Notes: a model not told the origin generated them from the sequence alone. A DNA stretch of 38,556 bases from DATJMJ01 sp035503915 (GCA_035503915.1 DATJSU010000048.1:1-38556); one strand, 5' to 3'; positions 1 through 8,033 are shown, counted from the first letter of the stretch. Translations and numbers: made by a program.

Positions 1-40
1 CATTACGAGTGCGTCGCTCTGCCGTCTGAGCTACCCGGGC
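1..40 (-). tRNA. tRNA-Thr (anticodon CGU), 5' half, cut by window edge
   Basis: Read on the minus strand, this stretch gives the 5' half of a tRNA. It has a GCCCGGG acceptor strand, TA at positions 8-9, a GCTC/GAGC D stem with an AGACGGCA-type loop containing GG, and a five-base anticodon strand ACGCA followed by the loop CTCGTAA. The anticodon CGT decodes ACG (threonine). The 3' half, including the T arm and acceptor 3' strand, lies outside the window, so the cloverleaf cannot be closed here. A TAAAGT box on the same strand (revcomp of 59-64) could be its -10 element. Confidence 0.85.
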
Positions 41-169
41 GGGACCATCTGAGCTGCTACTTTATCGCGTGAGCCTTGAGGGCAGGGAGCCCGTGACCAC
101 TCGCTGGAAGCGCGAGCCCGCCGCCCAAGTTCGCTCGGGGCTGGGATAATCCTGGTTCCACGGGTAGCG

Positions 170-192
170 AAAACGTCGGCGGGCTAGCCGCC
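170..192 (-). terminator. Possible terminator after the GT2 gene
   Basis: An inverted repeat (GGCGG-gctag-CCGCC, 178-192) is followed on the minus strand, after a few bases, by a run of four T (170-173). It lies about 85 bp past the stop codon of the leftward glycosyltransferase and before the tRNA. The T tract is short, so this is only a modest candidate. Nothing else recognisable was seen in 41-277. Confidence 0.3.
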
Positions 193-277
193 ATACCTGA
201 CGCAGCACTGGTGGTTCGGCCCCTTCACGGTGGTGGTCGTGCGTTGGCGACTTGGAGCCATCGGGGGACAGGGCCCG

Positions 278-1066
278 CTAAGGCTGCCGGCCCCGCCGTT
301 CGCGCCAGGCCAGGTTGGTCACGACCCGAAAGGACTCGATCGCGATCCTCGTGGACAACTTGGAGCGCCCCTCTGAACGGTTGACGAAGTGGACGGGCAC
401 TTCGGTGAACACCGCTCCCATCCGCTCGAGCACGTGCGCCAGCTCGATGAGGAAGCCGTAGCCCTCCGAACGCAGGGCAGAAAAGTCCACCCTTTCGAGC
501 GCGTCGGCGCGGTAAGCCCGAAATGCTGAAGTGAGGTCAGTAATCCCGCTCTGCAGGCAGCGGCGGGCATACCAGTTGCCCCATTGCGAAAGCACTCGCC
601 TGCCGACAGGCCAGTTGACCGTGCTCCCACCGGGGATATAGCGCGAGCCGACCGCCACGTCGGCCCCCCCATTGAGGGCAGCCAGCAGACGGGGGAGAGC
701 CGTTGCGTCGTGGGAGAGGTCGGCGTCCATACCAACCAGCACCTTGTAACCGCGCTCCAACCCCCACGCGAAGCCACTGCTGTAAGCATTCGCTAGCCCC
801 GCTTTGGCAGCTCGGCGCAGGACCTCCACCTGGCCAAGCTCACGTCCCGCCTGCTCTGCCAAGTCGGCCGTGCCGTCGCCTCCATCATCGTCCACGACCA
901 GTACGGTCGAGGTTTGCACGCTCCGGCGCACTCGCTCGAGCGCCTGCCCAACATTCGCCGCCTCCCGGAAAGTGGGCATGATGACGAGCGGGCCGCTCAG
1001 GCCGTAAGTCCTCGGAGCGTCGGCTGGCGCACCGAGCAGCTGGCCAGAGAAAGGTAGCGTCCCCAT
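278..1066 (-). CDS. GT2 glycosyltransferase, polyprenol-phosphate mannosyltransferase-like
   Basis: A 262-residue GT-A fold family 2 glycosyltransferase. The pattern is that of bacterial polyprenol monophosphomannose (dolichol-phosphate mannose) synthases: an N-terminal strand with PTFREAANV, then VVDDDGGDGT (usually DDNSPDGT), the metal-binding DAD at residues 114-116 followed by LSHD, GSRYIPGG, a conserved WP..R..LS..GN.YAR block, and an EVPVHF...R..G.SKLS end. The family moves mannose or another hexose from a nucleotide sugar to a polyprenyl phosphate at the cytoplasmic membrane face. No C-terminal membrane segment is visible. The ATG used here gives a 27-30 residue leader before the core. 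A start at 979 is possible, and an extension to 1342 would run into the divergent gene. The neighbouring GT-C-like protein could use the lipid-linked sugar. The sugar specificity cannot be read from sequence. Confidence 0.8.
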   Translation of the reverse strand: MGTLPFSGQLLGAPADAPRTYGLSGPLVIMPTFREAANVGQALERVRRSVQTSTVLVVDDDGGDGTADLAEQAGRELGQVEVLRRAAKAGLANAYSSGFAWGLERGYKVLVGMDADLSHDATALPRLLAALNGGADVAVGSRYIPGGSTVNWPVGRRVLSQWGNWYARRCLQSGITDLTSAFRAYRADALERVDFSALRSEGYGFLIELAHVLERMGAVFTEVPVHFVNRSEGRSKLSTRIAIESFRVVTNLAWRERRGRQP

Positions 1067-1138
1067 TTCGTGCAAGCTAGCAGTCGGCCTCGGCGGAGCA
1101 GCCCAGATCCGACGGATCCAATAGTGGGGCCTCCCAAC

Positions 1139-2704
1139 ATGACGATCGCCCAACGCCAGGCGCTGACCCGGGTCGCCGCCTGCGCGGTACCGGTGCTCGT
1201 ATGGGTCGGGTTGGGCCTCTTCGAGTTGCTGAGGGCGGGAGCTCTGCACTTGGGCCTCGAGTACGACGACGGGGTATGGTTCGGCTCCGCTCTGCGCCTC
1301 ACCCAAGGCGCCATCCCTTACAGGGATTTCGTCTTGGACCAACCTCCTGGGGTGCCTCTGCTGCTATCGCCGGTGGCGCTGTTGGCCCACGCCACGGGCA
1401 CTGCCGGGGCGCTCGAGGTGGCGCGCTTGCTGACGGTGGGTGTCCAAGCGGCCAACATCGCCCTCGTCGGGCGGCTCCTGCGAGACCGCTCGCCGGCATG
1501 CATCGCGGTCGCCTGCACGGTCGTGGCTGTGTACCCGGCCGCAGTGGTCACCGCGCGGACGACGATGCTCGAACCGTACGCCGACCTTTGCTGCCTGCTC
1601 GCCCTCGTCATGGCCTTCGAGGGAGGCCAGCTGTCCCAGAGCCGGCGCCGTTTGCTCCTTGCAGGGGCGGCGTTCGGCGTCGCCGGGGCGTGCAAGGCGT
1701 TCGCTCTCCTACCTTTTGTCGTGCTGGTCGGCCAGCTCGTTTTGTCTCGCAAAGAACCGTTGCGGCGGACCGGGCTTGTCCTGGGCTCCGCGGCGGGGGC
1801 GTTTGTAGTCATATGCAGCCCGTTCCTCCTTATTGCACCGGGGTCGTTCGTTCAGCAGGTGGTCGTTACGCAGCTGCAGCGACGTGGTGCCGCCATGTCA
1901 AGTTCCTGGGCACGGCTGGCCCAGTTCGTGGGCGCACCGCCCGCCCCCACGAGCCCGGTAGGCAGTTCTGCCGTCTCGCCGTTTGAGCATGGGGTGATCG
2001 CGGCTGTGGCCCTCCTGGCCGGCGGAGCCGTGCTCACGGCATGGAGGGCAGGAGGGGGCCCGGGGCTTGCCCGGAGCTCGCTCGCGCGCTATAGCGGCCC
2101 GGCTGTGGTGGTCACTGCGATCGGGTTGGCGTGGCCGGCGGCTTTCTACTACCACTACGCAGCGTTCCTGGCGCCCTTCCTCGCCATCACCTTCGGGATA
2201 GCCGCAGAGCGGGTAGTGGCGCGAGCCGCAGGACGGTCATGCTCGCTCGGCCCGAGAGCCCTGACTGCGCTAGGTGCTGGCGCACTGCTTGTCGTGGGGA
2301 CGGCTCACGCCACGCGCGTGGTGCAGGTCAACGACCAACCTTTCTACCCGGGCACTTCGCTGGTGGCCAAGGTCGTACCCCCTGCGGCGTGCGCGATCAC
2401 TGACGAGCCATCGGCGCTGCTCTTGGCAAATCGCTTCCTGACAAGGGCCGGCTGCGACGACCTGGTCGACGCCGACGGGTCCACGCTCGCCTGGTCCGGC
2501 GGCCGAGCGAGCGCGTCAGCTGCAGCAATGCCCGTAGTCGTCCAGCGGTGGGAACAGGTCTTTGCGCGCACGAACTACCTCGTGCTCAGCGGGGGGCTGC
2601 GGCCAGGGCGGATCCCATGGGGCCCGCAGTTGCGGCGCTACCTTCGCTCCCATTTCCGGGAAGTCGCGCATCAGGGAGGCTTGGAAATCTTCGCCCGCTA
2701 CTGA
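1139..2704 (+). CDS. GT-C-like multi-membrane glycosyltransferase (GT39/ArnT type)
   Basis: A 521-residue integral membrane protein with roughly ten or more hydrophobic segments. After the first membrane span it has an acidic pair (EYDDGVW, about residues 42-48) in what would be the first external loop, then YRDFVLDQPPG at about 61-71. Acidic residues in that loop followed by a PPG motif are typical of GT-C enzymes such as protein mannosyltransferases, ArnT and related GT39/GT83-like proteins, which use polyprenyl-phosphate sugars as donors. The C-terminal 100 residues form a soluble tail. The ATG was chosen because an upstream GTG (1070) would abut the divergent GT2 gene and leave no room for a promoter. 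Next to a polyprenol-phosphate sugar synthase it plausibly transfers sugar to a surface polymer or protein, but acceptor and sugar are unknown. Confidence 0.7.
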   Translation: MTIAQRQALTRVAACAVPVLVWVGLGLFELLRAGALHLGLEYDDGVWFGSALRLTQGAIPYRDFVLDQPPGVPLLLSPVALLAHATGTAGALEVARLLTVGVQAANIALVGRLLRDRSPACIAVACTVVAVYPAAVVTARTTMLEPYADLCCLLALVMAFEGGQLSQSRRRLLLAGAAFGVAGACKAFALLPFVVLVGQLVLSRKEPLRRTGLVLGSAAGAFVVICSPFLLIAPGSFVQQVVVTQLQRRGAAMSSSWARLAQFVGAPPAPTSPVGSSAVSPFEHGVIAAVALLAGGAVLTAWRAGGGPGLARSSLARYSGPAVVVTAIGLAWPAAFYYHYAAFLAPFLAITFGIAAERVVARAAGRSCSLGPRALTALGAGALLVVGTAHATRVVQVNDQPFYPGTSLVAKVVPPAACAITDEPSALLLANRFLTRAGCDDLVDADGSTLAWSGGRASASAAAMPVVVQRWEQVFARTNYLVLSGGLRPGRIPWGPQLRRYLRSHFREVAHQGGLEIFARY

Positions 2705-2738
2705 CCGAGCCTCCCCAGAGAGTTCCTTTGACCAGGCG

Positions 2739-4973
2739 TTAATCAACCTCACCGTCCGTACCAGGTCGGGGCTCGAGGACCTCTCCCGGGGAAGTCGACA
2801 AGCCCGATACCTGGCCCGTGCCTGCGCCACCCCGGAGCAAGACCGGGTCCATGCGCAACCTCTCTCCCCCCGGAGTCGCCGGGCCTTGGTCGCCGTCGTA
2901 AAAATGCAAGATCCTCAGCCGGTACCAGATCGCCATTGTGTCGAGGAGCGAACGGTAGACCGCGCGCCAGGAAACCGTGCTCGTGAACTGGTGGCGGAGA
3001 CGGATCGGCGCTTCGAGGAAGCGCTTGTAGCCGAGCCGGCGAGCGATCACGAACAACTCGAGGTCAAAAGCAAAGCGTTTTTCGACCATCCGGGGTAACA
3101 CAGCCGCGAGCACGTCGCGCCGTACGAGCTTGATCCCTGTCTGGGTATCGCGGATGTTGAGCCTGAAGCCGAGCCTAACGACTTGCTGGTAGCCCCATGA
3201 ATAGATGCGGCGGATGAAGGGGTACTCGACCTCGGAGAGGGGATGGCGCTTGCTACCGAGGATGATGTCCGGGCTGTAAAGGCGGACCATCGTTTGGAAA
3301 GAGTCGAGCAGGATCGGGTCGAGGTCCCCGTCTGCGTCTATGAAACCCAAGTAGCGCCCGCACCCCTGAGCCAGGCCAATCCGTAAAGCGGCGCCCTTTC
3401 CTTGGTTTTGCGTAAAAACCAGGTTGGTCAGCCGGGGGTGCCTCGCGAGGGCAGCGCTCAGCTCGCGCTCCGAACCGTCTGTGGAACCGTCAGAAACCGC
3501 GATCACTTCATATGAGGCACCCGAATTGTCGAGCACGGACAGGAGACGTTGGATCGTTGGCACCAAGAGCCGGCCGGGGTTGTAGTAGGGGACCACCACC
3601 GTCAAGTCGAGATCGGCGTCCAAGAGAGCGAGGTTGGCCCGCTCGACCAGGTTGGCGCGTGAGCCCTCACGGTGCCCGAGCGCCGCCACGACCATGCCCG
3701 CGCAGACAACTCCTGCCCCGACGACCATCACGGCCGCTATCTGCGTCATCGACCGGTGCCAGATCTCGGTGCCGATGACTACGACCGCGACGCCGGGCCA
3801 GCACAGGAGCGAGGTCCAGCGTGCAGCGCGGTTCACGTGGTAGTGGAGAACGACCGTGACCAGGCCGAGAAGAGCTGCGGCGAAGCTCAAAAGGCCAACG
3901 ACCTGGTCAGCGGCTAGGTAGGGAGCGCCGAAAAGCGCCTTCACGGTCGAGGAAGCGAGCAGGCCCACCACGACCGCGGCCGCAAAGCTCGTAACGGCAA
4001 CGACGGCGGCCCCGAGAGCGAACATGAGCCGCTGGTTGGGCCGGCTATCAGGGCCGACCATTCGCGGCACGTCCGCCCCGATGAGCCGCGGGAACGCGAC
4101 CGCGGCGATTGCACCCGGCGCTATCAGCGCGATCTGGGCCGTCGTGGCGGCCGCCGCATAAAAGCCCGACACAGCCAGCGGGTGCAGCCAATGTCGCGCC
4201 AGCACGACATCGACCGCCGTCATGGCCCAATAGCCACTGAACGCGATCGCGGGCAACCGGGCATCTCTCCAGCGGGGCCTGAGGTGCGAGGTGGGGCTGC
4301 CCCCAGCCGCCGGCGCCTCAGTACTGCCTGTGGCCCGCCCCTGCTGGTCGGCGTCCTTGAGAAGTTCGCGCAGGCCAAGCAAGACGATGGCGGCAGTGAC
4401 AACTTCGCCCCACACCATTGCCGCAAACGCTCCTCCGATGCCCCCTCCCCGCCGCACGAGGACCACCCCGACCACGACGCGAACCACGGTGCCCGTGACC
4501 AGGCCGCAAGCCAGGCTCGAGAGACGGCCCTGGCCGGCGAGGACACCTTTCGGTACGACGCTGATGCCTACCGGGAGCGCATACGCGCCGAGGAGGAGAG
4601 CGGCCTCGAGCGAGGGGAGATGGAGGAAGCGTTCCACCAGGGGGGAGAGGGCTAGGAGGAGAGCACAGACGCCCGCACCCCAGACCGTTGCGCCCAACAA
4701 GAGCGGGCCGGTGACGACCAGGGCCTGATGTCCCTGCCCCTTTCGGTCGCTGACTTGGCGCCCGACGGCGACTTGAAGTGCGTTCGCCGGCACTTCGAAG
4801 ACGAGAGCAGTGCCGGCGAGCGCGGCCAGGCCGCCGAACACAGCCGGCTGAGCGGAGCGCGCCACGAGGACGAGGAAGAGAAAATTGCCGAGGTTGACCG
4901 CCAGGGTCACGGCGGCAGCGACCAAGCGGCGCCGCTCCTGACGCCGCGCAGACGCCCGCAGCTCGTCTACCAT
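2739..4973 (-). CDS. Fusion protein: polysaccharide flippase (MATE/Wzx-like) plus GT2 glycosyltransferase
   Basis: A single 744-residue reading frame joins two domains. Residues about 15-435 are a multi-span membrane protein resembling MOP-superfamily flippases (Wzx/MurJ-like): AVTLAVNLGNFLFLVLVAR in the first span, repeated hydrophobic spans, and a central charged loop near 205-240. Residues about 457-680 are a GT2 domain beginning LTVVVPYYNPG, with VSDGSTDGS, QNQGKGAALRIG, the metal-binding DADGD near 546-550 and a DTQTGIKLVRRD block, like dolichol-phosphate glucosyl/mannosyltransferases. A roughly 60-residue polar tail follows. An in-frame TTG 30 nt upstream is possible, but the ATG is preferred because a divergent gene starts here. 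No stop or frame break lies between the two halves, so this is a true fusion on the sequence given. It may couple sugar addition to export of a lipid-linked glycan. Confidence 0.75.
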   Translation of the reverse strand: MVDELRASARRQERRRLVAAAVTLAVNLGNFLFLVLVARSAQPAVFGGLAALAGTALVFEVPANALQVAVGRQVSDRKGQGHQALVVTGPLLLGATVWGAGVCALLLALSPLVERFLHLPSLEAALLLGAYALPVGISVVPKGVLAGQGRLSSLACGLVTGTVVRVVVGVVLVRRGGGIGGAFAAMVWGEVVTAAIVLLGLRELLKDADQQGRATGSTEAPAAGGSPTSHLRPRWRDARLPAIAFSGYWAMTAVDVVLARHWLHPLAVSGFYAAAATTAQIALIAPGAIAAVAFPRLIGADVPRMVGPDSRPNQRLMFALGAAVVAVTSFAAAVVVGLLASSTVKALFGAPYLAADQVVGLLSFAAALLGLVTVVLHYHVNRAARWTSLLCWPGVAVVVIGTEIWHRSMTQIAAVMVVGAGVVCAGMVVAALGHREGSRANLVERANLALLDADLDLTVVVPYYNPGRLLVPTIQRLLSVLDNSGASYEVIAVSDGSTDGSERELSAALARHPRLTNLVFTQNQGKGAALRIGLAQGCGRYLGFIDADGDLDPILLDSFQTMVRLYSPDIILGSKRHPLSEVEYPFIRRIYSWGYQQVVRLGFRLNIRDTQTGIKLVRRDVLAAVLPRMVEKRFAFDLELFVIARRLGYKRFLEAPIRLRHQFTSTVSWRAVYRSLLDTMAIWYRLRILHFYDGDQGPATPGGERLRMDPVLLRGGAGTGQVSGLSTSPGEVLEPRPGTDGEVD

Positions 4974-6381
4974 GCGCTTGCCACTCGCTCTCCCAATAGG
5001 CAAGTTCGCACTTGGGTCAGGTCATTGTCCGGCGGGTGGGCGGGTAAGCCCCGGTACCGAGAGTACATTGCAGCAGGACAAGGCAAATAACAACGTTCGC
5101 GAGACGGCGGCCCCGCCACCGGTAAGGCTCGGCGCGCAATGGGCGGTCCCCGTGGACATGGAACGCCTGGTGGCTTCCGTACGCTTCGATGTCGCATCTC
5201 AGGTGGCAGAAGCCACCGCGGCTGTGGAGTTCGTGCCCGATGGCCGTGACGGCTTGCCCGTCTTCGACCTTCGCCAACAAGTCGCTCGGGCCCGCTTGGA
5301 CGGCGCAAGGCTGAGCCCTGACTCCGTGGCAGAGCGTGACATCGGCGCGGGCCCAGGTGCGACGGTCCGCGTGCTCGATGTCCCTTGTGCCGCTGCCAGC
5401 AAGCACCTGCTGGAAGTGGAGTACCAGCTGGGCACGCCTAAGGCAGGCGGCGCCCTGCCGGTCGGGTGGCAGGCGGGCGGAGTCGTTTGGGACTTTTGGA
5501 TGTCCGATCTCGAGCCAGGCCGCTACCTGGAAATGTGGTTCCCGGCCAACCTCTGCCATGACCGGCTCGCCCTGGAGGTCAATGTCGAGGTCTCAGGGAC
5601 CTCCCGGGCGCACGCGCTCCTCGCGAACGGGAGGGTCGTCCACCGCCGGCCGGGATCGTCGTGGACGGTGCGCTACCCGCACACCTTCACATCCCTTTCT
5701 CCCTTGCTCGTGCTCGCTCCCGCGGATGCCATAGAGGTCAAGACGTCCGAGGTCCAGCTCGGCGGACGGGCCCTTCGGCTCACCGCCGCCTCACTGCCCG
5801 GCGTAGGCTGTGACTTGGGCGATGCCCTCCAAGACAGCGCGGCTTGGCTCGGCTACTTCACAGCCCGGTACGGCGCCTGGGCTCACGGCGACGAGCTGCT
5901 CACTGTGATTTGGGACTTGCCGCGGGGAATGGAGTACGACGGCGCCACTACGGCTTCGTTCCCTGCCCTCGAGCACGAGATCTTCCACAGCTGGTTTGGC
6001 CGAGGCGTCAAACCGGCCCTGCCACGAGACGGTTGGATCGACGAAGCCATGGCAAGTTGGGCCACTGCGTCTCGCCACGCGGCCGTTGGGCGTTTTGCCG
6101 AAGACGAGCTCGGCCTCGACGAACCGCCTGCGCTGCTTTGCCCTCCCCACCCCTGGAGCCGGCATACTCCTCGCGCGGCCTACACAGCGGGCGCCCGTTT
6201 GCTCGCCGGCGTCGCCCGGATGGCAGGTGGTCCCGGCCGCCTCCGTGCCGCCCTCGCTGGTTGGCATGCCAGGTACGCAGGGCGGGGCGCGACGACAGAG
6301 GAGCTCAAGCTGCACCTCGGGCAGTGGTGCGGGCGAGATTTGTCACCCTGGTGGGACCGCTACGTGCACGGGCAAGGTTGA
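4972..6381 (+). CDS. M1-like zinc metalloprotease (gluzincin), short form
   Basis: Numbered from the ATG, the protein is 469 residues. It carries the zinc motif HEIFH at 335-339 followed 19 residues later by a glutamate (E358, in DEAMASW): the HExxH-x18-E arrangement of M1 (aminopeptidase N-like) peptidases. GMEYDGATT upstream resembles the GxMEN substrate-binding loop. The first half has the beta-rich character of M1 N-terminal domains (RFDVASQVAEATAAVEF). It lacks the large C-terminal helical domain of classical M1 enzymes. The start is uncertain. The ATG overlaps the divergent gene's start by 2 nt, and its first 45 codons have poor third-position bias, so a TTG at 5068, GTG at 5152 or ATG at 5158 may be used. 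No convincing signal peptide is seen. Its substrate is unknown. Confidence 0.7.
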   Translation: MRLPLALPIGKFALGSGHCPAGGRVSPGTESTLQQDKANNNVRETAAPPPVRLGAQWAVPVDMERLVASVRFDVASQVAEATAAVEFVPDGRDGLPVFDLRQQVARARLDGARLSPDSVAERDIGAGPGATVRVLDVPCAAASKHLLEVEYQLGTPKAGGALPVGWQAGGVVWDFWMSDLEPGRYLEMWFPANLCHDRLALEVNVEVSGTSRAHALLANGRVVHRRPGSSWTVRYPHTFTSLSPLLVLAPADAIEVKTSEVQLGGRALRLTAASLPGVGCDLGDALQDSAAWLGYFTARYGAWAHGDELLTVIWDLPRGMEYDGATTASFPALEHEIFHSWFGRGVKPALPRDGWIDEAMASWATASRHAAVGRFAEDELGLDEPPALLCPPHPWSRHTPRAAYTAGARLLAGVARMAGGPGRLRAALAGWHARYAGRGATTEELKLHLGQWCGRDLSPWWDRYVHGQG

Positions 6382-6420
6382 GAAATGGCAGCCGCGCTTT
6401 CCTGGCCGGGCGAGGCTGGC

Positions 6421-6426
6421 TATACT
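6421..6426 (+). promoter_or_regulatory. Probable -10 box of the rplC ribosomal operon
   Basis: TATACT lies about 40 bp after the stop of the upstream protease gene and about 130 bp before the rplC start. It matches the bacterial sigma-70 -10 consensus at five of six positions. A -35 at 17 bp spacing is weak (TTTCCT at 6398). If used, transcription begins near 6433 and gives a 5' leader of about 125 nt. Confidence 0.55.
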
Positions 6427-6448
6427 GGCCGAGCCGTGTAACAGACGT

Positions 6449-6536
6449 CCACGGTAGCCTGCGCGCCCGAAAGGGCAGGCAGGGACGCCGTGGCACATTT
6501 GGAACCAGCTCCGCTTCGGGCCCTCCCGAGCGGAGC
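6449..6536 (+). promoter_or_regulatory. Structured 5' leader upstream of rplC
   Basis: Two foldable elements lie between the -10 box and the rplC ribosome-binding site. The first has an outer stem CCACGG (6449-6454) with CCGTGG (6488-6493), enclosing GCCT/AGGC and GCCC/GGGC stems capped by a GAAA tetraloop (6457-6480). The second is a near-perfect hairpin of about 12 base pairs at 6508-6536 (GCTCCGCT, a bulged T, CGGG, loop CCCT, CCCG AGCGGAGC), ending about 10 nt before the AAGAGGATGAG region. A ribosomal-protein autoregulatory leader, as L4 uses for the E. coli S10 operon, is a reasonable inference. No similarity to that leader is claimed. Confidence 0.45.
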
Positions 6537-6558
6537 GTCCCGCGTTCAAGAGGATGAG

Positions 6559-7212
6559 ATGCCTGCCAAGGCCCCAAAGCGAGCGATCGTCGGAGAAAAA
6601 GTCGGTATGACCCAGATCTGGGACGAGAGCCAGCGCTCAGTCGCGGTCACGGTCGTCCGCGTAACGCCGGTTCGCGTCGTCCAGGTCAAAAAGCCCGAGC
6701 CGGACGGCTATTCGGCGCTTCAAGTCACTTATGGGTCGAAGCGGCCGGGCATGCTCAACAAGCCCTTGAGCGGCCATTACAGCAAGGCCAAAGTCGACCC
6801 GGGGCGTGCGCTCGTGGAGCTTCGTGTCGACGGCGCTGGCGAGTACTCAGTTGGCCAAGAGATCGGCGTTGACATCTATTCGGCGGGCGACAAGGTGGAC
6901 GTGACCGCTTCGAGCAAAGGGCGGGGGTTTGCAGGTGGCATAGAGCGGCACAATTTCAGCGGGCAAGGTGCCAGCCACGGCAACCACAAGCACCACCGCG
7001 CGCCGGGTTCGATAGGGGCCTGCGCGACGCCGGCAAGGGTGTTCAAAGGCAGCCGCATGGCGGGCAGGCTCGGCAACGAAAAGGTGACGACCCTCAACCT
7101 CGAGGTCGTCTCAGCCGATGCCGAGCGCAACCTCCTACTCCTAAAGGGTGCGGTCCCGGGGCCTCGGGGTGGCCTCGTGCTCATCCGGGACGCTGTCAAG
7201 GGGGCCAAATGA
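6559..7212 (+). CDS. rplC: 50S ribosomal protein L3
   Basis: A 217-residue uL3. It shows the family start (AIVGEKVGMTQIWDE), the central glycine- and histidine-rich loop (FSGQGASHGNHKHHRAPGSIGACATP) that reaches toward the peptidyl-transferase centre, and a normal C-terminus (KGAVPGPRGGLVLIRDA). L3 is one of the early assembly proteins of the 50S subunit and binds 23S rRNA. The ATG at this position sits just after a purine-rich AGAGGATGAG Shine-Dalgarno. An upstream in-frame ATG at 6490 falls inside the folded leader and is rejected. Here rplC is the first gene of the ribosomal run; rpsJ (S10), which normally precedes it, is absent. It overlaps rplD by 4 nt (ATGA). Confidence 0.97.
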   Translation: MPAKAPKRAIVGEKVGMTQIWDESQRSVAVTVVRVTPVRVVQVKKPEPDGYSALQVTYGSKRPGMLNKPLSGHYSKAKVDPGRALVELRVDGAGEYSVGQEIGVDIYSAGDKVDVTASSKGRGFAGGIERHNFSGQGASHGNHKHHRAPGSIGACATPARVFKGSRMAGRLGNEKVTTLNLEVVSADAERNLLLLKGAVPGPRGGLVLIRDAVKGAK

Positions 7213-8033
7213 GCTTGCAGCTCGATGTGCGCGGGATGGACGGGACCATCAAGGGCACCGTCACCCTGGACGACGAGTTTTTTGCCGCCCAGCCCAATGT
7301 CCCTGTGCTGCACCAGGTTGTCACGGCCCAGCTGGCTGCAGCGCGAGCGGGTACCCAGAGCACCAAAACAAGGGCTGAGGTTTCGGGCGGTGGCGCGAAG
7401 CCCTTCAAGCAAAAAGGCACAGGACGCGCTCGTCAAGGGAGCACTCGGGCGCCCCACTACTCAGGCGGTGGCATCGCCCTCGGGCCCAAACCTCGCAACT
7501 ACCGCCAACGCACTCCAAAGAAGATGGTGCAATTGGCATTGCGGGGTGCACTTTCTGACCGAGCAGGCTCCGGGCGCGTCATGGTTGTGGAGAGCTGGGA
7601 TTTCGAGATCCCCAATACAAAAGCCGCACGAACGGCCCTCGAGGCGTTGGGCGTCGACGGCCGGGCGCTGATCGTGCTTTCGCGCGAGGACCAACTTGCT
7701 TACAAGTCCCTTCGCAACCTGCCAGACGTCGACCTCGTGCTTGCGAGCGAGCTTGCGGCGTACGACGTTTTGTGCTCTGACTGGTTGGTTTTCAGCCGGC
7801 GGACGTTGCCCGGGCAAAGCGCCTGGGCCGAAGCGCCGCCGCCCGCGCCCACCCCGCAGGCTAAACCAGCACGCGCAAGCGGCCAGCCCAGGGCCCGCGC
7901 AGTTCAAGCGGGCGCACAAACAGAAGCAGTTCAACCGGGCGCACAAACAGAGGCAGGAGCGGGGACGGCTGCCGCTTTGCGGGCAAGCTCTGAGGGCGAC
8001 CCAGGCGCTGACGAAGGCGAGGAGGAAGCCTGA
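7209..8033 (+). CDS. rplD: 50S ribosomal protein L4 with long C-terminal tail
   Basis: A 274-residue uL4. The core (about residues 1-200) carries the conserved extended loop TKTRAEVSGGGAKPFKQKGTG.ARQGS, which lines the nascent-peptide exit tunnel, and the usual domain after it. Typical bacterial L4 is near 200-220 residues. Here a tail of about 70 residues follows, rich in Ala, Pro, Gln and Glu, ending in an acidic GADEGEEEA and containing a perfect-length tandem repeat (see the repeat entry). Translation is coupled to rplC by a 4-nt overlap and to rplW by 1 nt. In E. coli L4 also represses its own operon. Whether that happens here is unknown, but a folded leader is present upstream of rplC. 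Confidence 0.96.
   Translation: MSLQLDVRGMDGTIKGTVTLDDEFFAAQPNVPVLHQVVTAQLAAARAGTQSTKTRAEVSGGGAKPFKQKGTGRARQGSTRAPHYSGGGIALGPKPRNYRQRTPKKMVQLALRGALSDRAGSGRVMVVESWDFEIPNTKAARTALEALGVDGRALIVLSREDQLAYKSLRNLPDVDLVLASELAAYDVLCSDWLVFSRRTLPGQSAWAEAPPPAPTPQAKPARASGQPRARAVQAGAQTEAVQPGAQTEAGAGTAAALRASSEGDPGADEGEEEA
7899..7952 (+). repeat. Two tandem 27-nt repeats inside rplD
   Basis: Two adjacent 27-nt units (7899-7925 and 7926-7952) differ at only two positions. In the L4 reading frame they encode AVQAGAQTE and AVQPGAQTE. The unit length is a multiple of three, so copy-number change would keep the frame. It lies entirely in the non-conserved C-terminal tail. Confidence 0.9.

Noticed and set aside
41..277. 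A second tRNA or small gene beside the tRNA-Thr
   Set aside because: No acceptor/T-arm pattern or coding frame was seen in this interval; only a possible terminator hairpin.
6490..6558. Longer rplC start at 6490
   Set aside because: It would put coding sequence through the strong hairpin and adds 23 residues absent from the L3 family; the 6559 ATG has a good ribosome-binding site.
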